A DNA stretch of 64,000 nucleotides from Ovis canadensis (GCF_042477335.2 NC_091248.1:116526501-116590500); one strand, 5' to 3'; counted from the stretch's first letter, positions 35,875 to 48,260 are shown. The notes: a model not told the origin generated them from the letters alone. Program-made: numbers and translations.

Positions 35875-36180
35875 AAACCATTGTTTTAAAATGTTTCTTA
35901 TTGCTTAAAAGAGGTTACAGTTTCTACTAATGGTTGCTTCTGGTTGTGATTTGCTTTAAAAATAATGCCTGGACAGTATAAAACATTCCCTATAACTTGC
36001 GCTTGCTTCTAGAAACTTATGTCTTATGGTTAGAACTTTTATCCTCTAGACATTCTTGACTTGCCTTTCTCAAATGTGGGTCCCAAATTTGGAAAAATAA
36101 AACTATATGGACAATACAATCGATTTCCAGATGGAATGGAACAACTATTTTTATCTCGATCTCCTGGATGACACTTTTTG

Positions 36181-36438
36181 TTTTTGGGGGGCTATGCTGG
36201 GTCTTCCTGGCTGCGTGCAGGGCTTCTCTGTGTTGCAGAGAGCAGGGGCTACTGTCCAGTTGCAGTGCGCAGGCTTCTCCTTGCCTTGAATTTTCTTGTT
36301 GCAGAGCAGAAACTCTAGGGCGCACAGGCTTCAGTAGTTGTGGCACATAGACTTAGTTGCCCTGCCCGACCCAGGGATGCAACCCTTGTCCCCTGCATTG
36401 CAAGGAGGATTCTTTACCCCTGGACCACCAAGGGAAGT
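36181..36438 (-). mobile_element. CHR-type tRNA SINE with 17-bp TSD
   Basis: Antisense CHR SINE (gggctatgctgggtcttcct to ctggaccaccaagggaag). The TSD around cctggatgaca, 36163-36180 and 36439-36455, differs by one base. Confidence 0.9.
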
Positions 36439-37062
36439 CCTGGATGACATTTTTGACTCTCGGCCAAAAAGGGGGTCAATTTTATGGTCTGTGAGTTAAA
36501 GAAAGAAACTCCCTTAGAAATCAGCTCTATCGCCAAGATTAGTCTCTTTACTGATGATGTGCAACTAGCCCAATCAGCTAAGTTAGCTGGCCAGAGTCAT
36601 AAACATCCATTCTGGAACTTCGGTCTTGAGCTCCAGCCGAGGCTAAGATACCCGTCAGATGTTGGTAGTTCTGCCAGGACACCAGGCATGCTATGTGTGT
36701 GAACGTATACCCTATGGAGCTTGACTGGGAGGCCGCTTCTCCAACCTGTCATTCTTGCCTGCCTGCCTGCTTGCTGTGCTCCATCCTTCACCTCTAAATC
36801 AAAGCATTACCTAACTTGACGCTGTGGGGTCTCATGAGTCCTCTCAGATGTGCCAAGCTGGGACAGTTTTTTCAATGAAAATGTCTTTTGATGACTAACC
36901 TGTCATTGAGTTTCCTGAAAAGACCACTGAGTACCACAAAATTTAATTTAAAAAATTGGTAAAAATAATAAGGTTTGCTGGGGTATTCTCCAAACTTTCA
37001 TTAAGTTAAAACAACTGTACAAACTCTTTTGTTTAAAAAACTTAAAATAAAAAGTGGAGGGT

Positions 37063-40000
37063 GGGTTCAGTTCAGTTCAGTTCAGTTCAGTTGCTCAGTC
37101 ATGTCTGACTCTTTACAACCCCATGAATCGCAGCATGCCAGGCCTCCCTGTCCATCACCAACTCCTGGAGTTCACTCGGATTCACACCCATCGAGTCAGT
37201 GATGCCATCCAGCCATCTCATCCTCCGTTGTCCCCTTCTCCTCCTGTACCCAATCCCTCCCAGCATCAGAGTCTTTTCCAATGAGTCAACTCTTCACATG
37301 AGGTAGCCAAAGTATTGGAGTTTCAGCTTTAGCATCATTCCTTCCAAAGAAATCCCAGGGCTGATCTTCAGAATGGACTGGTTGGATCTCCTTGCAGTCC
37401 AAGGGACTCTCAAGAGTCTTCTCCAACACCACAGTTCAAAAGCATCAATTCTTTGGCCCTCAGCCTTCTTCACAGTCCAACTCTCACATCCATACATGAC
37501 CACTGGAAAAACCATAGCCTTGACTAGACAGCCCTTTAGACAGTAAAGCGTCTGCCTGCAATGTGGGAGACCCGGGTTCGATTCCTGGGTTGGGAAGATC
37601 CCCTGGAGAAGGCTATGGCAATCAACTCCAGCACTCTTGCCTGGAAAATCCCATGGACGGAGGAGCCTGATAGGCTACAGTCCATGGGGTCGCAAAGAGC
37701 TGGACACGACTGAATGACTTCACTTCACTTGACTAGACAGACCTTTATTGGCAAAGTAATACCTCTGCTTTTCAATATGCTGTCTAGGTTGGTTATAACT
37801 TTCCTTCCAAGGAGTAAGTGTCTTTTAATTTCATGGCTGCAGTCACCATCTGCAGTGATTTTGGAGCCCAAAAAAATAAAGTCTGTCACTGTTCCACTGT
37901 TTCCCCATCTATTTGCAATGAAGTGATAGGACCAGATGCCATGATCTTCATTTTCTGAATGCTGAGCTTTAAGCCAACTGTTTCACTCTCCTCTTTCACT
38001 TTCATCAAGAGGCTCTTTAGTTCCTCTTCACTTTCTGCCATAACGGTGGTGTCATCTGCATATCTGAGGTTATTGATATTTCACCCAGCAATCTTGATTC
38101 CAGCTTGTGTTTCTTCCAGTCCAGTGTTTCTCATGATGTACCCTGCATAGAAGTTAAATAAGCAGAGTGACAATATACAGCCTTGACGTACTCCTTTTCC
38201 TATTTGGAACTAGTCTGTTGTTTCACGTCCAGTTCTAACTGTTGCTTCCTGACCTGCATACAGCTTTCTCAAGAAGCAGGTCAGGTGGTCTGGTATTCCC
38301 ATCTCTTTGAGAATTTTCCACAGTTTATTGTGATCCACACAGTCAAAGTCTTTGGCATAGTCAATAAAGCAGAAATAGATGTGTTTCTGGAATTCTCTTG
38401 CTTTTTCCATGATTCAGCAGGTGTTGGCAATTTGATCTCTGGTTTCTCTGCCTTTTCTAAAACCAGCTTGAACATCAGGGAGTTCACGGTTCACATATTG
38501 CTGAAGCCTGGCTTAGAGAATTTTGAGCATGACTTTACAAGCATGTGAGATGAGTGCAATTGTGTGGTAGTTTGAGCATTCTTTGGCATTGCCTTTCTTA
38601 GGGATTGGAATGAAAACTGACCTTTTCCAGTCCTGTGGCCACTGCTGAGTTTTCCAAGTTTTCTGGCATATTGAGTACAGCACTTTCACAGCATCATCTT
38701 CCAGGATTTGAAACAGCTCAACTGGAATTCCATCACCTTCACTAGCTTTGTTCATAGTGATGCTTTCTAAGGCCCACTTGAGTTCACATTCCAGGATGTC
38801 TGGCTCTAGATGAGTGATCACACCATCGTGATTATCTGGGTTGTGAAGATCTTTTTTGTACAGTTCTTCTGTGTATTCTTGCCACCTCTTCTTAATATCG
38901 TCTGCTTCTGTTAGGCCCATACCATTTCTGTCCTTTATTGAGCCCATCTTTGCATGAAATATTCCCTTGGTATCTCTAATTTTCTTGAAGAGATCTCTAG
39001 TCTTTCCCATTCTGTTCTTTTCCTCTATTTCTTTGCATTGATCACTGAAGAAGGCTTTCTTATCTCTTCTTGCTATTCTTTGGAACTCTGTATTCAGATG
39101 CTTATATCTTTCCTATTCTCCTTTGCTTTTCGCCTCTCTTCTTTTCACAGCTATTTGTAAGGCCTCCCCAGACAGCCATGTTGCTTTTTTGCATTTCTTT
39201 TCTATGGGGATGTTCTTGATCCCTGTCTCCTGTACAATGTCATGAACCTCATTCCATAGTTCCTCAGGCACTCTATCTATCAGATCTAGGCCCTTAAATC
39301 TATTTCTCACTTCCACTGTATAGTCATAAGGGATTTGATTTAGGTCGTACCTGAAAGGTCTAGCGGTTTTCCCTGCTTTCTTCAATTTCAGTCTGAATTT
39401 GGTAATAAGGAGTTCATGATCTGAGCCACAGTCAGCTCCTGGTCTTGTTTTTGTTGACTGTATAGAGCGTCTCCATCTTTGGCTGTAAAGAATATAATCA
39501 ATCTGATTTTGGTGTTGCCCATCTGGTGATGTCCATGTGTTGAGTCTTCTCTTGTGTTGTTGGAAGAGGGTGTTTGCTATGACCAGTGCAAAACTCTATT
39601 AGTCTTTGCCCTGCTTCAATCTGCATTCCAAGGCCAAATTTGCCTGTTACTCCAAGTGTTTCTTGACTTCCTACTTTTGCATTCCAGTCCCCTATAATTA
39701 AAAGGACATCTTTTTTGGGTGTTAGTTCCAAAAGGTCTTGTAGGTCTTCATAGAACTGTTCAACTTCAGCTTCTTCAGCGTTACTGGCTGGGGCATAGAC
39801 TTGGATTACTGTGATATTGAATGGTTTGCCTTGGAAACGAACAGAGATCATTCTGTCATTTTTGAGATTGCATCTAACTACTGCATTTCAGAATCTTTTG
39901 TTGACCATGATGGCTACTCCATTTCTTCTGAGGGATTCCTGCCTGCAGTAGTAGATATAATGGTCATCTGAGTTCAGTTCACCCATTCTAGTCCATTTTA

Positions 40001-40105
40001 TTTTGCTGATTCCTAGAACGTTGACATTCACTCTTGCCATCTCCTATTTGACCACTTCCAATTTGCCTTGATTCATGGACCTGACATTCCAGGTTCCTAC
40101 CTAAT
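37063..40105 (-). mobile_element. BovB LINE, near full-length ORF2 region
   Basis: About 2.85 kb of antisense BovB, excluding a nested SINE. Reading right to left, it starts with a decayed endonuclease start (near 40103, around WNV). The APE motif GDWNAKVG follows at about 39692-39669, then the connector, then reverse transcriptase with YAKDFDCVDH near 38350. The intact palm motif YADD is at 38051-38062, and the 3' terminus consists of tandem ttcag units. Stops and frameshifts break it, so it is dead. It is the most complete BovB here and covers endonuclease and RT. Confidence 0.92.
37532..37727 (+). mobile_element. Bov-tA SINE nested in BovB, 13-bp TSD
   Basis: A sense Bov-tA (cagtaaagcgtctgcctgc head) splits the BovB. 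A perfect TSD, cttgactagacag, lies at 37519-37531 and 37728-37740. Confidence 0.95.
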
Positions 40106-40241
40106 AAATCAAAATGAAAATTTGCATTCCCAGGTTAATTATGTATAAATAAAATGTATTAATATAAGTACATATCAATAAGTGTATACTTTTCAGGTTA
40201 AAAGAAACATACATATTATTAAGTAGAGGGCTTGTAAAGTT

Positions 40242-40730
40242 GTTGTTCAGTCTCTAAGTCATGCTCAACTCCTTGTGACACCATGAACTACAACACGTCA
40301 GGCTTCCTTGTCCTTCGCTGTCTCTCGGGTTTGCTCAGATTTGTGTCCATTGAGTTTTGATGGTATCTAATGCTATCTCCCCTGCTGCCCCCTTCTCCTT
40401 TTGTCTTCAGTCTTTCCCAGCATCAGGGTCTTTTCCAGTGAGTCAGATCTTTGCATCAGGTGGCTAAAGTATTGGAGCTTCAACTTCAGCATCAGTCCTT
40501 CCAATAAATATTCAGGGTAGATTTCCTTCAGGATTGACTAGCTTGATTTCCTTGCTGTCCAAGGAACTCCCAAGAGTCTTCTTCAGCACCACAGTTCAAA
40601 AGCATCAATTCTTCAGCTCTCAGCCTCCTTTATGGTCCAACTCTCACATCCATACATGACTACTGGAAAAACCATAGCTTTCACCATATGGAGCTTTGTT
40701 GGCAAAGTGATATCTTTGCTTTTTAGTAAA
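40242..40730 (-). mobile_element. BovB LINE 3' fragment (older type)
   Basis: Antisense older BovB beginning ttgttgttcagtctctaagt and ending gcaaagtgatatctttgctt. It is diverged and 5'-truncated. Confidence 0.85.
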
Positions 40731-40934
40731 TTTTTATTAAAAGATTGATTTCCTGGATTTTAGACTTAAATGGCTTGTCAGTTGGAAATAATTATAATAT
40801 GTTTATGGAATAAATTAAAGGAGACAAGTTATTGTCATCATTGATTCTTCCTCACATATCAAACTATCCATAGCTGTAGCATCTGGAACCCAACAATCCC
40901 CTTCCACACTTGAGCAAGAAAAATCCCTTGATTG

Positions 40935-41067
40935 CTATGTTTTGGTTTGGTTTGGTTTTTGGCCATGCATCACAGCTTGTGGGATCTTAATCCCCAGACC
41001 AAGGATTGAACCTGGGCTCTCAGCAGTAAAATGGCAGACTCCTACTCTGGATCACCAGGAAACTCCC
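40935..41067 (-). mobile_element. CHR-type tRNA SINE fragment with 19-bp TSD
   Basis: Antisense CHR head (ggccatgcatcacagcttgt to atcaccaggaaactcc). TSD aagaaaaatcccttgattg (40916-40934) recurs at 41068-41086 with one A-to-G change. Confidence 0.88.
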
Positions 41068-41242
41068 AAGAAAAGTCCCTTGATTGTTTAACCTGTGTAA
41101 GGAAATTACTTGTGCCTCATCTGGACCTTTGAATAGTCCCTTTGGACTAATCCCAGCTGATCTGAATTAGCCAAATGCTTATTTCCAGAACTGCTTGGAG
41201 CGTGATAGTAACTCTTGGCAACACTAAGAGATGTATGACATA

Positions 41243-42519
41243 TTAGATCAGTGCAAAAGTAATTGTGGTTTTGCAGTGTTCAACTTTGCCATTTGGTACT
41301 GGAATACATTCTTAAATAAATATGGCTGTTTTATACATCATTTTAATGTGGGTCTCTCACTTTTTTTTAATGACTTATTACTTGCTATTTATTTTATATT
41401 TATTTTAGACTAGGGAAATGATGTTAGACAAAAAGCAGATTCAAGTGATTTTCTTATTTGAGTTCAAAACAGGTCATAAAGCAGCAGAGAAGAGTCAACT
41501 GGCAACATCAACAATGCATTTGGCCCAGGAACTGATAATGAGTGTACAGTGCAGTGTTATTGCAAGAAATTTTGCAAAGAAGACTAGAGCCTTAAAGATG
41601 AGAAGTACAGGGGTGGGCCATCAGAAGTTCACAAGGACCGAGAGCAATTACTGAAGCTTATCCTCGTAGAACCACACAAGAGGTTGCCAAAGAACTCATC
41701 ATTGACCATTCTATGATCATTCAGCATTTGAAGCAAACTGGAAAGGTGAGAGAGCTCTATAAGAGGCTGCCTCATGATCTGACCGAAAATCAAAAAAATC
41801 ATTTTGCAGTGTTATCTTCTCTTATTCTATGCAACAACAATGAACCAGTTCTTGATCAGATTGTGATGTGTGAGAAAAAGTGGATTTATACAACAATCAG
41901 CAATGACCAGCTCAGTGGTTAGACTGAGAAGAAGCTCCAAACCATTTCCCAAAGCCAAACTTGCACCTAAAAAAGGTCGTGGTCGCCGTTTGGTGGTCTG
42001 CTGCGTGTGTGATCCACTACAGCTTTCTGAATCCTGGCGAAACCATTATGTCTGAGAAGTATGCTAAGCAAGTTGATGAGCTGCACTGAAAACTACAACA
42101 CCTGCAGCCAGCATTGGTCAACAGAAAAGGGCCCATTTCTTCACAACACCTGATGACTGCCTGCTGCACAATCAATGCTTCAAAGGTTGAACAAATTGGG
42201 CTACAAAGTTTTGCCTCATTCGCCATATTCACCTGATCTCTCACCAACTATCACTTCTTCAAGCATCTCAACAATTTTTTGAAGGGAAAATACTTCCACA
42301 ACCAATAGGAGGCAAAAAATGCTTTCCAAGAGTTCATCAAATCCCAAAGCATAGATTTTTTTTTTTATGCTACAGGAATAAACAAGATTATTTCTCATTG
42401 GCAGAAAATGTGTTGATTGTAATGGTTCCCATTTTGATTAATAAAGATGTGTTTGAGCCTAGTTATAATGATTTAAAATTCACAGCCCAAAACCACAAAT
42501 TACCTTTGCACCAACCTAG
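41243..42519 (+). mobile_element. Full-length Hsmar1-like mariner DNA transposon (inactive)
   Basis: A 1277-bp element with terminal inverted repeats (5' ttagatcagtgcaaaagtaa; the reverse of the 3' end is ctaggttggtgcaaaggtaa), flanked by TA at 41241-41242 and 42520-42521. The transposase frame starts MMLDKKQI at 41418, as in Hsmar1-type mariners, and frameshifts after about 30 codons. A later piece (41713-41922) contains HLKQTGKV and LTENQKN. The DD34D triad appears lost: the CDEKW-type motif reads CEKKW, the HDN motif is unrecognisable near 42135, and the last Asp falls in a small deletion after SPDLSPT (about 42235-42255). Confidence 0.9.
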
Positions 42520-42528
42520 TAAAGTTTC

Positions 42529-42792
42529 CAGAGAAGGCAATGGCACCCCACTCCAGTACTCTTGCCTGGAAAATCCCATGGATGGAGAAGCCTGGTAGGC
42601 TGCAGTCCATGGGGTCGCTGAGTCGGACATGACTGAGTGACTTCACTTTCACTTTCATGCACTGGAGAATGAAATGGCAACCCACTCCAGTGTTCTTGCC
42701 TGGAGAATCCCAGGGATGGCGGAGCCTGGTGGGCTTCCATCTCTAGGGTAGCACACAGTCGGACATGACTGAAGCAACGTAGCAGCAGCAGC
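42529..42792 (+). mobile_element. BOV-A2 SINE at the mariner edge, 11-bp TSD
   Basis: Sense BOV-A2 dimer ending agcagcagcagc. TSD agtaaagtttc at 42518-42528 and 42793-42803 includes the last two mariner bases and its TA target, so the SINE is younger. Confidence 0.93.
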
Positions 42793-43780
42793 AGTAAAGT
42801 TTCTGTAACCATGGATTTAAGTAATTTGGGGACAGAGATACCAGCCTATCAATCAGGGTTCAGCAATAATAATTGGATTTATAACTTGCACCTGATTTGG
42901 GAGTTGCCAATTCAGAGTGATCACACTGCTTGAATATGCCTGGGCCACCAACCAGCTTAGCTGGAACAGGCTTTGGCACCGAGGTGGCGCCAAGGTGCTT
43001 CACAAACATGGCAGTGAAGGTTCAAAACCTAAAGACAAAGTATATCCTGGGCAACTCAGTGGTGGAAGAGGTAAGGAAGCCTGAAACCAACATCCCCAGC
43101 CTATCCAACCCCCAGTGCATATACTTCTCCTGCTGTTATTGCTATAATATATAATACATACAGCTCTTATTTTGTTATATTTGTTGCCTGTGAGTATAAA
43201 CTGAGCCCTGTGAATCTTTTCAGTAGTCAAAGAAACATAATAATGAACCTTTTGGTAACCCTAATTTAACTTTTCTCTATTACTAGCTCATACTTAAACA
43301 CAAAAGTTAGCAGTTGTCAAACAAGTTAAGCACCCAGATTCAATAAGAAATCCACTTCAGATAACAGTTACCTGGGCCATCCTGCCAGTTAGCATAAAAT
43401 AAAAGAGCAAATATTGATCTGACCAGTATGCTTTAATCATTATTTGCTTATTTTTAAGAGAGACTAAACTTTTCTTCTCAGAAAATTAAAGAACATTAAA
43501 AATTTTTGCTTTTTACTTATTATCTTTATCCTTCATCTTTACAAAAATGTGGAGAAAGCCAGGGAATTCTAAAACTGAAAATTGTCAGAATTCTCAGAGA
43601 CTAGAATTTCACTCTAATTCGTGTCTTTGCCTTAAGGAAAGCTAATATTACTAATCTTATCATTGAACAGAAACGAGTGGCCACAAAAGAAATCTCTGAA
43701 TGATGTGAAATCTGAAGACTGAGTCTTCTGGAAAAGATAAAGGGAGATTTGCCTTGGTTCCAACAAATAGGTCCTTATCA

Positions 43781-45768
43781 GTTCAGTTCAGTTGCTCAGT
43801 CCTGTCTGATTCTTTGTGACCCCATGAATCACAGCATGCCAGGCCTCCCTGTCCATCACCATCTCCCGGAGTTCACTCAAACTCACGTCCATCGAGTCAG
43901 TGATGCCATCCAGCCATCTCATCCTCTGTTGGCCCTTTTTCCTCCTGCCCCCAATCCCTCCCAGCATCAGAGTCTTTTCCAATGAGTCACCTCTTCGCAT
44001 GAGGTGGCCAAAGTACTGGAGTTTCAGCTTTAGCATCATTCCTTCCAAAGAAATCCCAGTGCCGATCTCCTTTAGAATGGCCTAGTTGGATCTCCTTGCA
44101 GTCCAAGGGACTCTCAAGAGTCTTCTCCAACACCACAGTTCAAAAGCATCAATTCTTCGGTGCTCAGCTTTCTTCATAGTCCAAATCTCGCATCCATACA
44201 TGACCATTGGAAAAACCATAGCCTTGACTAAACGGACCTTTGTTGGCAAAGTAATGTCTCTGCTTTTCGATATGCTATCTAGGTTGGTCATAACTTTCCT
44301 TCCAAGGAGTAAGCATCTTTTAATTTCATGGCTGAGTCACCATCTGCAGTGATTTTGGAGCCCCCAAAGATAAAGTCTGACACTGTTTCCCCATCTATTT
44401 GCCATGAAGTGATGGGACCAGATGCTATGATCTTAGTTTTTTTGAATGTTGAGTTTTAAGCCAACTTTTTCACTCTCCTCTTTCACTTTCATCAAGAGGC
44501 TCTTTAGTTCCTCTTCACTCTCTGCCATAAGAGTGGTGTCATCTGCATATCTGAGGTTATTGATATTTCTCCAGGCAATCTTGATTCCAGCTTGTGCTTC
44601 ATCCAGCCCAGCATTTCGCATGATGTACTCTGCATATAAGTTAAATAAGCAGGGTGACAATATACAGCCTTCACATACTCCTTTCCCAATTTGGAACCAG
44701 TCCATTGTTCCATGTTTGGTTCTAACTGTTGCTTCTTGACCTGCATATAGATTTCTCAGGAGGCAGTTACGGTGCCTCTGGTATTCTCATCTCTTGAAGA
44801 ATTTTCCAGTTTGTTGTGATCCACATAGTCAAAAGCTTTAGCATATTTCATGAAGCAGAAGTGGATTTTTTTAAAAATTCTCTTGCTTTTTCTATGATCC
44901 TATGGATGTTGGCAATTCAATCTCTGGTTCCTCTGCCTTTTCTAAATCCAGCTTCAACATCTGGAAGTTCGCAGTTTATGTACTGTTGAAGCCTGGCTTA
45001 GAGAATTTTGAGCATTACTTTGCTAGCGTGTGTGCTGAGTGCAATTGTGTGGCAGTTTAAACATTCTGTGGCATTGCCTTTCTTTGGGATTGGGATGGAA
45101 ACTGACATTTCCCAGTCCTGTGGCCACTGCTGAGTTTTCCAAATTTGCTGGCATACTGAATGTAGCACTTTCACAACATCATCTTTCAGGATGAAATAGC
45201 TCAACTGAAATTCCATCACCTCTACTAGCTTTATTCGTAGAGATGTTTCCGAAGGCTCATCTGACCTTGCACTCTAGGATTCCTGGTTTCAGATGATCAC
45301 ACCATTGTGGTTACATGGGTCATTAAGACCTTTATTGTATAGTTAGTTCTGTGTACTATTGCCACCTCTTCTTAACATCTTCTGCTTCTGTTAGGTCCAT
45401 GCCATTTCTGTCCTTTATTGAGCCCATCTTTGCATGAAATGTTCCCCAGTATCTCTAATTTTCTTGAAGAGATCTCTAGTCTTTCCCATTCTATTGTTTT
45501 CCTCTATTTCTTTGCATTGATCAGTTATGAAGGCTTTCTTATCTCTCCTTGCTATTATTTGGAACTCTGCATGTAGGAGGGTATATCTTTCCTTTTCTCC
45601 TTTGCCTTTCACTTCTCTTCTTTTTTCAGCTCTTTGTAAGGCCTCCTCAAACAATCATTTTGCCTTTTGCATTTCTTTTTCTTGGGGATGGTCTTGATCA
45701 CTCCCTCCTCTACAGTGTTACAGACCTCTGTCCATAGTTCTTCAGGCACTCTTTCTGTCAGATATGTT
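43781..45768 (-). mobile_element. BovB LINE, 2.0 kb, 5'-truncated
   Basis: Antisense BovB from the 3' ttcag units through the RT domain (YADD at 44538-44549) and the connector (AEKRREVKGKGEKERY near 45600) to about 45768. Frames are broken. Its sequence closely parallels the opposite-strand copy at 27215-29380. Confidence 0.9.
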
Positions 45769-45847
45769 AGTCATTAGCACACTGTCTTTAAAAGACCTTC
45801 TGAGGCTGATTGATTTGTCAATAGTACAGTTCCTTTAGGGTTACTAG

Positions 45848-45955
45848 AGGGCATTAGATAAAAGCGTGAGCCCTGGAGTCAGACAGACTGACAATTCTTC
45901 CTGTTATTCAGTGGTTTTTGACAGGTAAATCATGTTGACCTCAAGCCCCTTCCTA
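45848..45955 (+). mobile_element. Possible MIR fragment
   Basis: The phrase gcgtgagccctggagtcagacagac recalls the MIR core. The remainder is diverged. Confidence 0.35.
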
Positions 45956-46130
45956 TAAAAATATCACCAACTGCATTAATTTCTGTAGGTGGCCATTATA
46001 TATTACCACAAACTGAGTAGCTTAAAACAAAAGAAACTTACTCGTTGAAAATTCTGGAGTCTAAAAGTCCAAAACTAAGATTTTAGCAGGCCTGTACTCC
46101 CTATGAAGGCTCTAGATAGAAACACTTTTC

Positions 46131-46345
46131 TTCTTAATGAAAGTCACTCAGTCATGTCTGAGTCTTGAAACCCCATGCACTGCAGCCCACCAAGCTCCTC
46201 TGTCCATGGGATTCTCCAGGCAAGAATACTGGTGTGGGTTGCCATTTCCTTCTCCAGGGGATCTTCCCCACTCAAGTATCAGACCCGAGTCTCCTGCATT
46301 GCAGGCAGATTCTTTACCGACTGAGCTGTGAGGGAGGCTTGCCAA
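46131..46345 (-). mobile_element. Bov-tA SINE
   Basis: Antisense Bov-tA: gaaagtcactcagtcatgtc to ttctttaccgactgagctg. Confidence 0.88.
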
Positions 46346-46499
46346 CAATCTGTGATATTCTTTAGCTTGTACATCCATACTCCAATCTCTGCCCCTATCA
46401 ATACATGACATTCTTTCTCAAGTGTATCTGTTTTCTTATAACTCAGTCATTGGATTATAGTTTAGTCTAATCCATTATGCCTCTCTCTCTCTCTCTTTT

Positions 46500-46840
46500 T
46501 CTTTTACCTTTTAAAAATTTATAGTTAACTTACAATGTTGTGTTAGCTTCAGGAATACAGCAAAGTCATTCAATTTCATGTATATATATGGACATATATA
46601 TTCCATCATAGAATATTATAGGATATTGAATACAGTCCCCTGTGCTATACAGCAAGTACTTGTTTTTTTATCTATTTTTACACAGAGTAGTGTTGTGTAC
46701 ATTAATTCCCAACTCCTAATTTGCCTCCTCCCATCCCACTATCCCCTCTGGTAACCAGAAGTTTGTTTTGTATATCTGTGAGTCTATATTCTGTATTGTA
46801 AATAAAATATATTTCTATATTCTGTTTTGTAAATAAGTTA
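46500..46840 (-). mobile_element. L1 3' UTR (antisense)
   Basis: Antisense ruminant L1 3' end: tatagttaacttacaatgtt, gtgctatacagcaagtactt and ctctggtaaccagaagtttg. It carries a short duplicated stretch (tttctatattctgtttt, about 46810-46828). Confidence 0.75.
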
Positions 46841-47272
46841 TTTTATATCTTTATGACTAAACTAATTATATCTGCAGAAGTTTTATTTCCAAATAAGATC
46901 ACACAGTGAGGGCTTGGGTGAGCACGAGCTTTTGGGGGATTCTGTACAACTCAGGACACATAAAACTGTGAAAATTAAATAATGAAAAAACCCATGTAAA
47001 GGGCATAGTAAATACTCAAAAATAATCCATTATTGTAATCAGTAAAATTATTTGTGAATTTATATCAGCAAAGTTCACAAGCAGTTAATTTATGAATGAA
47101 AATGAGTTATTTTAAATTAGGTCAATTTATTTTGAAAGTGTCGATATATAAAGAGTAATTTCAGCCATTTCTCACAAGAAAAGCAATCCAATATGTAAAG
47201 TCACATCAGTTTAGTCAACATGTGTAATAAATTAAAAATTAATTTTAGGAATAGGTGAGGGTTCTCGCTCTA

Positions 47273-48021
47273 AGCGAAGAGGAGCTAAAAAGCCTCTTGA
47301 TGAAAATGAAAGAGGAGAACGAAAAAGTTGGCTTAAAGCTCAACATTCAGAAAACGAAGATCATGGCATCTGGTCCCATCACTTCACGGGAAATAGATAG
47401 GGAAACAGTGGAAACAGCATTAGACTTTAACTTTTTGGGCTCCAAAATCACTGCAGATGGTGATAGCAGCCATGAAATTAAAAGATGCTTACTCCTTGGA
47501 AGAAAAGTTATGACCAACCTAGATAGCATATTCAAAAGCAGAGACATTACTTTGCCGACTAAGGTCCGTCTAGTCAAGGCTATGGCTTTTCCAGTGGTCA
47601 TGTATGGATGTGAAAGTTGGACTGTGAAGAATGCTGAGCGTCGAAGAATTGATGCTTTTGAACTGTGGTGTTGGAGAAGACTCTTGAGAGTCCCTTGGAC
47701 TGCAAGGAGATCCAACCAGTCCATTCTGAAGGAGATCAACCCTGGGATTTCCTTGGAAGGAATGATGCTAAAGCTGAAACTCCAGTACTTTGGCCACCTC
47801 ATGCGAAGAGTTGACTCATTGGAAAACACTCTGATGCTGGGAGGGATTGGGGGCAGGAGGAAAAGGGGACGACAGAAGATGAGATGACTGGATGGCATCA
47901 AGGACTCGATGGACGTGCATCTGAATGAACTCTGGGAGATGATGATGGACAGGGAGGCCTGGCGTGCTGTGATTCATGGGGTCACAAAGAGTTGGACACG
48001 ACTGAGCGACTGAACTGAACT
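47273..48021 (+). mobile_element. BovB LINE 3' part with 16-bp TSD (recent)
   Basis: A 5'-truncated sense BovB of 749 bp that keeps a long open frame (to 47887) for the region downstream of the RT palm, including ESWTVKNAERRRIDAFE. TSD gagggttctcgctcta (47257-47272) and gagggttcttgctcta (48022-48037) differ only by C to T at a CpG. Confidence 0.95.
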
Positions 48022-48260
48022 GAGGGTTCTTGCTCTAGGTAAGATGAAATAAGCATATTCTATCTGTCTCTCCCACTTGAATACAGCTTTTAAGCATGAA
48101 ATAGTATGTGAGGAAGTTATTTCAGGACTCTGAAGAGTAAATAGTAGCAGGTATAGGGCACAATTGAGCGACTGAACTGACTGAAAAAGAAATGAGTTAT
48201 CAAGCTGTGAAAAGACATGGGTGGCCGGGGTGGGGGGAGATGTAGAACACTCTTTTATGT

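Noticed and set aside
37063..37090. Tandem ttcag units as a satellite or CRISPR-like repeat
   Set aside because: The pentamer array is the normal 3' terminus of BovB and recurs at each BovB end in the window.
41418..42055. Possible domesticated transposase gene
   Set aside because: The frame is shifted after about 30 codons and all catalytic aspartates appear lost. No host exon or splice signal joins it.
47255..47887. 210-codon open frame that looks like a gene
   Set aside because: It is the C-terminal part of a BovB LINE with its own target-site duplication, not a host gene.
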